The notes under the pieces were generated by a model, which was not told the DNA's origin, did no database searches, and saw only the letters and a program-made list of their open reading frames with translations. A program made the translations under genes and the position numbers. Below, in pieces: positions 1-8,691 of a stretch of 64,000 bases of DNA. How positions within the stretch are numbered: the stretch's first letter is position 1; each line of letters opens with the position of its first letter. Source of the stretch: Paludibacter sp963678465 (GTDB taxonomy: Bacteria; Bacteroidota; Bacteroidia; Bacteroidales; Paludibacteraceae); contig OY782858.1 of assembly GCA_963678465.1 (NCBI GenBank), positions 372,001 to 436,000 on the forward strand, in the 5' to 3' direction.

Positions 1-820
1 CCGGTTCGTTTTCAGGATTGTCGTTGCGGTAGTAATTCTGTGGCATCTGAATGGGCAATCCCTTGGCTCTGTCGCGTTTAAATTCATCATCAAGCGTGAG
101 AGGCGAATATTCGGAATGTCCGGTGATAAAAAATTCACGACCGTTACGAGCCATAACCATATAAACACCCGATTCTTCCGATTCGGAAAGCAGTGTCAGG
201 TCCGGATGTTTCAGAATATCTTCCGAACGCACTTCGGTATGCCGGCTGTGAGGGACATAAAATACATCGTCGAATCCTCTGAAAATAGGACATTGAGGGT
301 TGTTGTTGAAATGCTCGAACACACCAAACATCTTTTTCTCCAATGGATATTTAGGAATCCCGTAATGGTAATACAAACCAGCTTGAGCAGCCCAACAGAT
401 ATGAAATGTTGAAGTTACATGCGTGCGCGCCCAATCGAAAATCTTTGTCATTTCGGGCCAGTAATTTACTTCTTCAAAGTCGAGTTGTTCCACCGGAGCG
501 CCGGTTATTATCATTCCATCATAATTGCTTTTACTTATTTCGTCGAAAGTTTTGTAGAAAGTCATTAAATGTTCGATCGGTGTGTTTTTCGAACAATGGC
601 TTTCCATATGTAAAAAGTCGATTTCAATTTGTAACGGTGAGTTGGACAACAAACGAATGAGGTCTGTTTCGGTAGTAATTTTAATCGGCATTAAATTTAA
701 AATTACAATTTTCAGTGGTCTGATTTCCTGATTCGAAGCTCGTTCCGAATCCATCACGAATATGTTTTCTTCGCGAAGTACATCCACAGCTGGTAATGTT
801 ATGGGGATATTTAATGGCAT
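1..820 (-). CDS. metA: Homoserine O-acyltransferase MetA, probably acetyl-CoA specific (3' end outside window)
   Basis: Translating the minus strand from the ATG at 820 gives 273 codons of a MetA-type homoserine O-acyltransferase, the first committed step of methionine synthesis in the cytoplasm; the C-terminus lies beyond the left edge. The class I amidotransferase-like fold is clear: HICWAAQAG holds the nucleophile Cys142, and GHSEYS gives His235 and Glu237, at the same numbers as the E. coli enzyme. Residue 111 in the TGAPVEQL motif is Glu. In characterised MetA proteins Glu111 goes with acetyl-CoA and Gly111 with succinyl-CoA, so I infer O-acetylhomoserine as product. It is followed on the minus strand by nothing in the window and preceded by a solute-binding protein 114 bp upstream. 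No riboswitch-like structure was seen in that gap. Confidence 0.95.
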   Translation of the reverse strand, partial: MPLNIPITLPAVDVLREENIFVMDSERASNQEIRPLKIVILNLMPIKITTETDLIRLLSNSPLQIEIDFLHMESHCSKNTPIEHLMTFYKTFDEISKSNYDGMIITGAPVEQLDFEEVNYWPEMTKIFDWARTHVTSTFHICWAAQAGLYYHYGIPKYPLEKKMFGVFEHFNNNPQCPIFRGFDDVFYVPHSRHTEVRSEDILKHPDLTLLSESEESGVYMVMARNGREFFITGHSEYSPLTLDDEFKRDRAKGLPIQMPQNYYRNDNPENEP

Positions 821-934
821 AATTCTTCGTTTTTTTAGTCGATCAAAATCAACGTGAGTTCTTGGTGTCCGGTTTCTTTTATGAATTTGAGATGTAGCTG
901 GCAACTGCTGATTTGCATTTTGCAGCTGTTTTTT

Positions 935-1741
935 TTAAAAGTATTTGCTGTACAGCCTCCAATAAGCTTCGCTGCCAATAAAATCGGAAAGAAAAGCGTT
1001 TAGTTTTTCAAGCAATAGAGGCGATTTTGAGTTCACAACCCAACTGTAGTGCTGATTGAACCCCAATGCTAATGATATATCGATATTGTTGTACAGTTTT
1101 TTAAGTTTTAGCCCTTGCTCTTCGGTACAAACAGTGTTTTTAATCTTTCCTGTGGACACAAGTTTTACCATTGTTTCAACGCTTACATTGTTAATTTCCT
1201 CAATATGAATCTCCTCTGCAATTTCGTTCGAAAGATTTTGAATCCGGGCTTTAAATGCCGAGTTTCGCGACAAATAAATGGTATCGTTTCCTAACTCAAA
1301 CTGCTTTTTAGTAAGTGTATCGGCAATGGAGTCGTCGGGTATTTTTTGAACTAATATTAATTTTGAAGTCATCAACGGTTTGCTGAAAACAACACCTTCG
1401 GGATAATCGGTGGTTACCGGCATTGTGTTGGCAATAATATCAAAATCACCTTTCAGAAGCTCATTGATTGCTTTTTGAGCATCATTTTGTTTCGAAATGC
1501 GCAACTCCAGCCCCAGACTATCGGCAAATGCTTTTACAATTTCGTATTGGAATCCAAAAACACTATCTTTCTGCAAGGCAAAACCATTGCTGCTGCTATC
1601 GGTCACTACCGTAAGCTTTCCCGATGCTATGAGCTCTGGTAAATCGTGTATTTTAGAGTTTGTGTTTTTAATAATAACAACCAAAGCTACAACCACTACA
1701 AGAACAGTAATTACAACTATACTTATTTTTTGTTTTTTCAT
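935..1741 (-). CDS. Membrane-anchored transporter-type substrate-binding protein (SBP_bac_3 / MltF N-domain-like)
   Basis: This 268-residue protein has one N-terminal hydrophobic segment (about residues 7-25), then a family 3 periplasmic solute-binding fold starting near ELIASGKLTVVTDSSS and including the typical GFQYEIVKAFADSLG and DIIANTMPVTTDY stretches. Such domains bind amino acids or form the N-terminal half of the lytic transglycosylase MltF; no transglycosylase domain follows here, so it is a stand-alone binding module, probably inserted in the inner membrane and facing the periplasm. It starts 29 bp after the porin stop codon and is likely co-transcribed with it. The ligand cannot be told from sequence. 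No ABC permease or ATPase is adjacent, so a sensing or envelope role is as likely as transport. Confidence 0.8.
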   Translation of the reverse strand: MKKQKISIVVITVLVVVVALVVIIKNTNSKIHDLPELIASGKLTVVTDSSSNGFALQKDSVFGFQYEIVKAFADSLGLELRISKQNDAQKAINELLKGDFDIIANTMPVTTDYPEGVVFSKPLMTSKLILVQKIPDDSIADTLTKKQFELGNDTIYLSRNSAFKARIQNLSNEIAEEIHIEEINNVSVETMVKLVSTGKIKNTVCTEEQGLKLKKLYNNIDISLALGFNQHYSWVVNSKSPLLLEKLNAFLSDFIGSEAYWRLYSKYF

Positions 1742-1770
1742 GTTGTATCTTTTATTTCAGGGTATAACAA

Positions 1771-3666
1771 TTAATCGTAGAAGTTCCACGTCAATCCCAT
1801 TTTAAACATTGCAGGATTGATGGGGTAATATGGCATTGAATAATAAACACCTTTCATAAATAATTGGTTCACATGATAATATTCTATGAAAAATCGCGTC
1901 CTTTTGAGGTGAAAATTTGCATATACGTTGACGACAGGATAGTTCCCGATTTTCATTTCGTCCTGGCTATAAAACTGTCCGGTAGCGGGCATGTAAGCCG
2001 GAGCATAATAAGCTGTATGGTAGCGTACATTGGCGCCGAACTGGGCGCTGAGTACTTTGAACCATTTGTCGTGGAAATACAAATTATGATACAAGGTCAG
2101 CATTGGAAGCGGAATCACATCCTGATTGGAGCTAAGTTGGTAAATAACATTGTTCTCAAGTGTAAATTTACCCAAATGGAAATCCTGTTTCAACTGAGCT
2201 GATACAATCTGAATATTGCCATCGAATTGAGACGGCAAAGCCAGGCTGTCAAAATAAATCTGATTGGTTATGTTTTCCACGTTTACATCCAGCGAAAATG
2301 AGCGCGTCGGTATCGCAAAAGTTCCACCGATATGCGTTCGGAATGTTTTATCGAAATTATTGCTCCATCTGAAGTGATTCGACTGATAGTTTTGTATAAA
2401 AAATGAAGGTTCGCTGTTGCGCATAAATCCGTTTGCCTTGATTGATATTGTGTCCTTCAGCAGCCTGAATGAACTTCCGACCTGGGTCCCAAGATTAAAA
2501 TCTCCCATTTTGTAGCCAATAAGGTTTATTTCGCCCAAAAACCGGTAAGTGAATTTTTGCCCCAACTCTTTCGACAGTATTGCGCCGACTCTTGTGTTCG
2601 ACTCCGTTTGGTGATACAACAGTGTGTCCGGAGTGTAGGTATACTTTTCCAAATCGTTTTCGATATAAGCTGTGAGTCCGAAACGCATCCATTTATTAAA
2701 TTCCTCGGCCAAACTTATCGATACGCGATTCGTCATTTTTTGTAATGCAGCAGTATCATTGGTTTGTTTAAGATCAAGATAGGTGCTATCGTAATAGGCC
2801 GTTTGCACAGAGTTTTCGAAATAGCGTTTACGCATATCGTCAATCCTAATGCTGTGGCCAAAACGTGTAACCGGAATAAATTCCATTTTTGTGCTGTCCT
2901 TCGATCCCTTTGCCGGACGCTCGAATCCTAAACTAAATTGCTGATTGAAAAATAATTGAGAATGCTTGTAATTCGACATTACATTGTCGAGCATTTTAAC
3001 TGGGATGTTAATCGGGGCAACAGATGTTTTAGCCGGGTCGGTCAGATAATCGGTTTCCTTTATTCCTCCGTTTTCGTAATTCCTCAGGTTGTTGGTCGAT
3101 AGTAAACCTACGGCCGAATAGCGTTTTCCATCGTAGGAGCCGAAAAGGCTTCCGTTAAATCGCTTGACGGCTTGCTTATTGTATTCTCCTTTTGCACTTA
3201 TATAGTCGAGTGTGATACCAAAGTTGAGTCGTTTATTGGCATTGGCCGTAAACATGAACCCTATTTCTTCCTCTTTGCGGTAATTGGAACCACCGCTGAG
3301 GTAATTTATAATACTGAGAGGCGTTTTTGTGTTGTAAAATGTTGAGGTTTCAATTTGTTTAATATATGGATAATAGGCATTGAAAAACATAAAATCACTC
3401 GTTTCGGGACGATCGAAATATATTTTCGATTGGATCGGCGAGCCCAAATTGCCATTATAAGAATTAGCAATACTGAATCTATCTATGGCATTATCGTTCT
3501 GAAAATTAATATGTGCCGTATCCACACGGACAGAGTCAACCCGCCCGAATTTGTCTGCCAATTTCCAGGTTTTTACAAATCTGTAATCTTCAGGTACTTC
3601 GGACCAAAGCAAAACTGAAAAATAAAAAATAGAAAATATAAGGGTAAATAATTTCTTTGCCGTCAT
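1771..3666 (-). CDS. Putative outer-membrane porin (Porin_10-like)
   Basis: The 631-residue product begins with a signal peptide (hydrophobic core at about residues 6-21) and then shows alternating aromatic and polar strands throughout, ending in NFYD with a near-terminal aromatic residue, as expected for an outer-membrane beta-barrel. Length and the early pattern (VPEDYRFVKTWKLADKFG, later DTAHINFQNDN) fit the Bacteroidota putative porin family often annotated Porin_10. It probably forms a diffusion channel; substrate unknown. It is first in a minus-strand unit with the solute-binding protein 29 bp downstream, a pairing which hints that both handle the same small molecule. The 218-bp gap upstream separates it from the dehydrogenase. 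Confidence 0.75.
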   Translation of the reverse strand: MTAKKLFTLIFSIFYFSVLLWSEVPEDYRFVKTWKLADKFGRVDSVRVDTAHINFQNDNAIDRFSIANSYNGNLGSPIQSKIYFDRPETSDFMFFNAYYPYIKQIETSTFYNTKTPLSIINYLSGGSNYRKEEEIGFMFTANANKRLNFGITLDYISAKGEYNKQAVKRFNGSLFGSYDGKRYSAVGLLSTNNLRNYENGGIKETDYLTDPAKTSVAPINIPVKMLDNVMSNYKHSQLFFNQQFSLGFERPAKGSKDSTKMEFIPVTRFGHSIRIDDMRKRYFENSVQTAYYDSTYLDLKQTNDTAALQKMTNRVSISLAEEFNKWMRFGLTAYIENDLEKYTYTPDTLLYHQTESNTRVGAILSKELGQKFTYRFLGEINLIGYKMGDFNLGTQVGSSFRLLKDTISIKANGFMRNSEPSFFIQNYQSNHFRWSNNFDKTFRTHIGGTFAIPTRSFSLDVNVENITNQIYFDSLALPSQFDGNIQIVSAQLKQDFHLGKFTLENNVIYQLSSNQDVIPLPMLTLYHNLYFHDKWFKVLSAQFGANVRYHTAYYAPAYMPATGQFYSQDEMKIGNYPVVNVYANFHLKRTRFFIEYYHVNQLFMKGVYYSMPYYPINPAMFKMGLTWNFYD

Positions 3667-3884
3667 AAGAGGTTGAATAACAGTTGCGTCTTTTGCAAAA
3701 TAAAAAAACTGGCCTACAATTTATACACGTCGACAAAGATACGAAATAATTAGATGTCAGATTGCAGCTATATGTTATTAAATATAAATGCATTAAAAAA
3801 TAAAGAAGAATCTTGCGGAAAAAAAATACAGCTTTCGATATTGCAGGGCAATTCAAAAGCTGTATTCATCTTTTAGAGCGAGTT

Positions 3885-4883
3885 TTATACCGTCACTTCA
3901 TTTACAAGCGTTTTTTTATCAATAAAATCCTGAATATTTTGCAAGGTGGTTTCGGCAATATTATGCATGGCTTCATGCGTGAAAAAAGCCTGATGTGAAG
4001 TCACGATCACATTGTTGAATGATAGCAATCGGGCGAGAATATCGTCATCCATGACCCTGTTGGAGCGATCTTCGAAAAAATACTCACTTTCTTCTTCGTA
4101 AACATCCAACCCTGCTGCGCCAATTTTCTTGCTTTTAAGTCCCTGAATCAAAGCGTGTGTGTTGATAAGTTTCCCCCGTCCGGTATTGATGATCATAACC
4201 CCGTTTTTCATCTTGGCAATTGATGTTTCGTTGATAATATATTCTGTATCTTTAGTTAATGGACAGTGAAGCGAAATGATATCAGCATTGGCATATAGAT
4301 GATCGAGGCTGCTGTATTCAACTTCATATTTCTCGGCAAATGCATAGTCGGGAAAAATGTCATAAGCGATTACTTTAAGCCCCATACTTCTTAAAGTTTG
4401 AATAAGAATTTTTGAAATCTTCCCTGTTCCAATAATTCCAGCAGTTTTTCCGTGCATATCAAAACCCATCAGGCCATTCAAAGCAAAGTTTCCTTCACGG
4501 GTACGATTGTAGGCTTTGTGAGTTTTACGGTTCAGTGTCAGCATTAAAGCAAGTGTGTGTTCGGCTACAGCATAAGGCGAATAGGCGGGTACTCGTACCA
4601 CTTTTATTCTGTTTTTAGAAGCATTCAGATCTACATTGTTGTAACCGGCACAACGCAATGCAATAATTTTAACTTTGTTTTTAACCAATTCATCAATCAC
4701 TTCTGCATCGGCTACCGCATTTACAAAAATACAAATGGCATCAAAACCTTTGGTGAGTGCTACATTGTTGATGTTTAGATGTCCTTTGAAGTATTTAATT
4801 TCAAATCCAAATTTCTGATTTATCTGATTAAAAGAGGTTTCGTCATACGGTTTTGTATCGAAAAAGGCAATTCTATAATTCAT
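3885..4883 (-). CDS. ldhA: D-lactate dehydrogenase-type 2-hydroxyacid dehydrogenase
   Basis: A 332-residue NAD-dependent D-2-hydroxyacid dehydrogenase. The Rossmann loop reads GIIGTGKISKI near residue 150, the substrate Arg is in INTGRG, the catalytic Glu in GLDVYEEESEYF and the catalytic His in VTSHQAFFT. The sequence style (ALRCAGYNNVDL, YEEES) is that of fermentative D-lactate dehydrogenase, which reduces pyruvate to D-lactate and regenerates NAD. It is a single gene on the minus strand, separated from the downstream porin by 218 bp and from ugd by a strong hairpin. Assignment to lactate rather than another hydroxyacid is by family resemblance. Confidence 0.88.
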   Translation of the reverse strand: MNYRIAFFDTKPYDETSFNQINQKFGFEIKYFKGHLNINNVALTKGFDAICIFVNAVADAEVIDELVKNKVKIIALRCAGYNNVDLNASKNRIKVVRVPAYSPYAVAEHTLALMLTLNRKTHKAYNRTREGNFALNGLMGFDMHGKTAGIIGTGKISKILIQTLRSMGLKVIAYDIFPDYAFAEKYEVEYSSLDHLYANADIISLHCPLTKDTEYIINETSIAKMKNGVMIINTGRGKLINTHALIQGLKSKKIGAAGLDVYEEESEYFFEDRSNRVMDDDILARLLSFNNVIVTSHQAFFTHEAMHNIAETTLQNIQDFIDKKTLVNEVTV

Positions 4884-4970
4884 AATTTTATTTTTAAAAT
4901 AATAACAATTTCAGGACTGTTTAGGTTTTAAAACACTCAATTTATCTTTTCGTGAAGTGAAAATTATATC

Positions 4971-5030
4971 GAAAAAAAACCTTTAGCAAGCAACAAATGC
5001 TTGAAACTAAAGGCTTATCACTTTTTTTTT
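4971..5030 (-). terminator. Bidirectional intrinsic terminator after ugd
   Basis: A hairpin pairs CCTTTAG-CAAGCA (4980-4992) with TGCTTG and CTAAAGG (4998-5013). An A8 run (4972-4979) lies on the left, giving U-rich RNA on the minus strand, and a T10 run lies on the right. It ends the capsule operon leftwards and could also block rightward transcription. Confidence 0.85.
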
Positions 5031-5043
5031 GCTTATTCCGGAA

Positions 5044-6378
5044 TTATCCACCGATACAGTCGTAATTAAACCCGTAGTCCATTAGCTCCGTCGAGTCATA
5101 AATATTTCGTCCATCGAGAATGATGTTACCTTTCATGCTTTTCCGAACCACTCCCCAGCTTGGCATTCTGAATTCTTTCCACTCGGTCACAAGCATTAAA
5201 GCATCGGCATCCAAAACAGCATCGTAAATATCGTTTGCAAAATAGATATTTCCATCCACTTTGAAACCTAATCGCTCGAATGCTTTTTTTGCTTCGGGCA
5301 TGGCTACAGGATCGAAAACGCGTATTTTACATCCGGCTTTCAGTAGTTTTTTTATAAGTACCAGCGAGGGCGCTTCGCGAACATCGTCGGTGTTTGGTTT
5401 AAATGATAATCCCCATACTGCTATGGTCTTTCCTTCCATTGCATTTCCAAAATGTTTGAGCAATTTGCTGAAAAGAATGCGCTTTTGGTTCTCATTTACT
5501 TCTTCAACGGCCTTTAGAACCTTCAGGTCATATCCATTTTGTTCGGCTGTTTGAATCAGTGCTTTCACATCTTTAGGAAAACATGAACCACCATAACCAA
5601 TGCCTGCATACAGAAATTTGCTGCCAATTCGTGCATCTGTGCCTATTCCTTTGCGTACCATGTTTACATCAGCGCCAAGCAAATCGCACAAATTGGCTAT
5701 GTCGTTCATAAAACTAATGCGCGTTGCAAGCATGGCGTTGGCAGCATATTTTGTCATTTCGGCCGAAGGAATATCCATAAAAATGACCCTGAAATTGTTC
5801 AGCAAAAAGGGACGATAAAGTTTGGTCATCATTTCTTTTGCTTTTTCGCTTTCGACGCCTACCACCACCCGGTCAGGGCTCATAAAATCTTTAATGGCAT
5901 CTCCTTCTTTCAGAAATTCGGGGTTGGAGGCTACATCAAAATCAATGTCAAGTCCTCTTTTATCAAGCTCTTCCTGAATTGTATGGCGTACCAAACGGGC
6001 AGTTCCTACGGGAACGGTACTTTTAGTCACCAACAATATGTATTTTTTCATGTGCTGACCTATGGAACGCGCCACTTCAATCACGTACTTTAAATCGGCA
6101 CTGCCATCTTCGCCCGAAGGCGTTCCTACAGCGCTGAATACCACATCAACATTATCTAAAATTTCAGTTATTTTGGTTGTGAAATGTAATCTTTCGGCTT
6201 TTACATTCCGCAGAATCATGTCTTCGAGTCCGGGTTCATAAATCGGAATAATTCCTTTTTTCAGACCTTGAATTTTCTTTGAATCAATGTCGATGCAGGT
6301 AACATTAATACCCATTTCGGCAAAACAAGTTCCCGATACCAAGCCTACATATCCGGTTCCAACAATAGCTATATTCAT
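5044..6378 (-). CDS. ugd: UDP-glucose 6-dehydrogenase
   Basis: This 444-residue enzyme oxidises UDP-glucose to UDP-glucuronate with two NAD, supplying an acidic sugar for surface polysaccharide. The N-terminal NAD motif is GTGYVGLVSGTCFAEMG, the middle domain carries FLYAGIGYGGSCFPKD with the catalytic Cys and its lysine partner, and the C-terminal domain has GLSFKPNTDDVREAPS. Length is normal for the family. It is the last gene of the capsule operon, 9 bp after fcl, and is followed by a strong terminator. Confidence 0.96.
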   Translation of the reverse strand: MNIAIVGTGYVGLVSGTCFAEMGINVTCIDIDSKKIQGLKKGIIPIYEPGLEDMILRNVKAERLHFTTKITEILDNVDVVFSAVGTPSGEDGSADLKYVIEVARSIGQHMKKYILLVTKSTVPVGTARLVRHTIQEELDKRGLDIDFDVASNPEFLKEGDAIKDFMSPDRVVVGVESEKAKEMMTKLYRPFLLNNFRVIFMDIPSAEMTKYAANAMLATRISFMNDIANLCDLLGADVNMVRKGIGTDARIGSKFLYAGIGYGGSCFPKDVKALIQTAEQNGYDLKVLKAVEEVNENQKRILFSKLLKHFGNAMEGKTIAVWGLSFKPNTDDVREAPSLVLIKKLLKAGCKIRVFDPVAMPEAKKAFERLGFKVDGNIYFANDIYDAVLDADALMLVTEWKEFRMPSWGVVRKSMKGNIILDGRNIYDSTELMDYGFNYDCIGG

Positions 6379-6387
6379 TCTTTAATA

Positions 6388-7458
6388 TTAATTTAAAACT
6401 TCGTTTAAATAATTGGCAACAACTCTTTTTACTCCATCTTCGAGGCTTATCAATGGTTTCCATCCTAAATTATGCAAACGGGATGAATCCATCAGTTTTC
6501 GTGGAGTCCCATCGGGTTTGGAGCTGTCCCAAATGATTTCTCCTTTATATCCAACAGTTTTCCGAACGATTTCAGAAAGTTCGCGAATAGAAAGATCGAT
6601 TCCTGAACCTGCATTTATGTGCGATGGTGTCGTGTCGGGCGCATCGTAATTCAACAACAGAAATACGCTTGCATCGGCCATGTCATCGACGTGCAGAAAT
6701 TCACGGAGCGGTGCGCCTGTTCCCCATAAATTGATGGTAACCGTGTTACCGCTTTCAGTTATTCCGTATTTTTCGAAAACTTTCAGAATAACATCTTCGC
6801 TATAGGAACCATTCACGCCTTCGATGGGTAAATTGTTCAGATCGGTACGGATGGCTTCCCACTTTTTCTCGCTCAGGTATTTACCCAGTACCATTTTACG
6901 AATCAATGCTGGAAGTACATGCGACTTCTCGAGGTCGTAATTATCATTTTTTCCATACAGATTTGTAGGCATTATCGAAATGAAATTACAGCCATATTGG
7001 GCATGATAGGCTTCGCACATTTTGATACCGGCAATTTTGGCAATGGCGTAAGGTTCATTTGTTTGTTCAAGCAAACCGGTGAGCAATGCTTCTTCCTGGA
7101 TAGGTTGCTCGGCCATTCGGGGATAAATGCAGGAGGAACCCAGGAAAAGCAGTTTTTTTACTCCGTGCGCATAACTTTGATGAATGACATGATTTTGAAT
7201 CATCAGATTCTCGTAGATAAACTGAGCACGATAAGTATTGTTGGCAACTATTCCACCTACTTTTGCTGCAGCCAGCACCACATATTCAGGTTGTTCTGCA
7301 TCAAAAAAATCGATGACTTGTTTTTCGCTAAGCAAATTTAGTTCGGAAAACGAACGAGTAACAATATTATTGTAACCTTTGGATTCCAGATTGCGTTTTA
7401 TTGCCGAACCTACCATTCCGTTGTGACCGGCAATGTATATTTTTGCGTTTTTATCCAT
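6388..7458 (-). CDS. fcl: GDP-L-fucose synthase
   Basis: A 356-residue extended short-chain dehydrogenase. GHNGMVGSAI binds NADP, YAIAK holds the catalytic Tyr and Lys, and the epimerase Cys is seen in LGSSCIYP. It converts GDP-4-keto-6-deoxymannose to GDP-L-fucose by epimerisation and reduction. Its substrate is made by the Gmd encoded 54 bp upstream. It is about 40 residues longer than the E. coli enzyme, with an insertion around residues 190-235, typical of Bacteroidota Fcl proteins. It sits in the capsule operon between gmd and ugd. Confidence 0.94.
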   Translation of the reverse strand: MDKNAKIYIAGHNGMVGSAIKRNLESKGYNNIVTRSFSELNLLSEKQVIDFFDAEQPEYVVLAAAKVGGIVANNTYRAQFIYENLMIQNHVIHQSYAHGVKKLLFLGSSCIYPRMAEQPIQEEALLTGLLEQTNEPYAIAKIAGIKMCEAYHAQYGCNFISIMPTNLYGKNDNYDLEKSHVLPALIRKMVLGKYLSEKKWEAIRTDLNNLPIEGVNGSYSEDVILKVFEKYGITESGNTVTINLWGTGAPLREFLHVDDMADASVFLLLNYDAPDTTPSHINAGSGIDLSIRELSEIVRKTVGYKGEIIWDSSKPDGTPRKLMDSSRLHNLGWKPLISLEDGVKRVVANYLNEVLN

Positions 7459-7512
7459 TTTTTTCTTTTTAAGATCGCGATGTGTTTAAAATCTCATTTT
7501 CCGATTGTCGGT

Positions 7513-8661
7513 TTATTCAAAATAATTTAATATTCTGAATCCACCCTCTTTCAGATAGGTTTCTTTTTTCATGATCTTAACGTCGGAACGCATCATGTCT
7601 TCTACAAGCGACTTCAGGTCATATTCAGGTGTCCAGTTAAGCTTTGTACGCGATTTTGTGGCATCCCCAATAAGCAATTCCACTTCGGTAGGTCTGAAAT
7701 AAGCGCTATCCACTTCGATAACAGCATTTTTTGCCGATTTAATATTGTCGAGAAATTCTTTTCCTACACTTTCAATAAAGCGGGTTTCATCCACCGAATG
7801 GATATATCCTTTTTCGTTGACTCCTTCGCCTTCGAACTTAATTTCGATACCTATTTCGGCAAATGCCATACGCACAAATTCTCGAACTCTTGTAGTGATG
7901 CCGGTTGCAATCACGTAATCATCTGGTGTATCCTGTTGTAAAATCAGGTACATCGCTCTTACATAATCTTTGGCATGTCCCCAGTCTCGCTGAGAAGATA
8001 GGTTTCCGAGAAATAGTTTTTCCTGCATTCCCATGGCAATGCGGGCAGCAGCGCGGGTAATTTTTCGTGTAACAAAAGTTTCGCCCCGCAATGGCGATTC
8101 GTGATTAAACAATATACCGTTACTAGCATGCATATTGTAGGCTTCGCGGTAGTTTACTGTTATCCAGTAGGCATACATTTTGGCAACTGCATAGGGCGAA
8201 CGTGGATAGAATGGAGTACTCTCTTTTTGAGGAACTTCCTGTACCAAGCCATACAATTCGGAAGTGGATGCCTGATAAATACGTGTTTTCTCCACAAGTC
8301 CGAGCAAGCGAACGGCTTCCAATATGCGCAATGTGCCTATTCCATCGGCGTTGGCTGTGTATTCGGGCGTATCAAAACTCACCTTCACATGGCTCATTGC
8401 CGCTAAATTATATATTTCGTCGGGTTGTGTTTCCTGAATAATTCGGGTAAGGTTCATCGAATCAGTCATATCGCCATAATGCAAAATCAGATTACGGTCA
8501 TCGACATGCGGATCCTGATACAAATGGTCAATCCTGTCGGTATTGAAAAGCGATGAGCGACGTTTAAGTCCGTGCACCACATATCCTTTTTTTAGCAACA
8601 ATTCAGCTAAATAAGCACCATCCTGTCCGGTAATTCCGGTAATTAATGCAACTTTTTTCAT
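7513..8661 (-). CDS. gmd: GDP-mannose 4,6-dehydratase
   Basis: A 382-residue GDP-mannose 4,6-dehydratase, first step of GDP-fucose synthesis in the cytoplasm. The NADP motif GITGQDGAYLAELL, the catalytic Tyr/Lys motif YAVAK within SPYAVAKMYAYW, and the family signature NGILFNHESPLRGETFVT are all present. It lies 30 bp downstream of the tyrosine autokinase gene and upstream of fcl, so the operon makes GDP-fucose in two consecutive genes. The C-terminus shows the usual RPTEVELLIGDATKS block. Confidence 0.96.
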   Translation of the reverse strand: MKKVALITGITGQDGAYLAELLLKKGYVVHGLKRRSSLFNTDRIDHLYQDPHVDDRNLILHYGDMTDSMNLTRIIQETQPDEIYNLAAMSHVKVSFDTPEYTANADGIGTLRILEAVRLLGLVEKTRIYQASTSELYGLVQEVPQKESTPFYPRSPYAVAKMYAYWITVNYREAYNMHASNGILFNHESPLRGETFVTRKITRAAARIAMGMQEKLFLGNLSSQRDWGHAKDYVRAMYLILQQDTPDDYVIATGITTRVREFVRMAFAEIGIEIKFEGEGVNEKGYIHSVDETRFIESVGKEFLDNIKSAKNAVIEVDSAYFRPTEVELLIGDATKSRTKLNWTPEYDLKSLVEDMMRSDVKIMKKETYLKEGGFRILNYFE

Positions 8662-8691
8662 TTGGTTTATATATAGTTTTTAATTTTCAAA

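Noticed and set aside
821..934. SAM-type riboswitch before metA
   Set aside because: The short gap shows no recognisable SAM aptamer and holds little pairing beyond a weak CAGCTG repeat.
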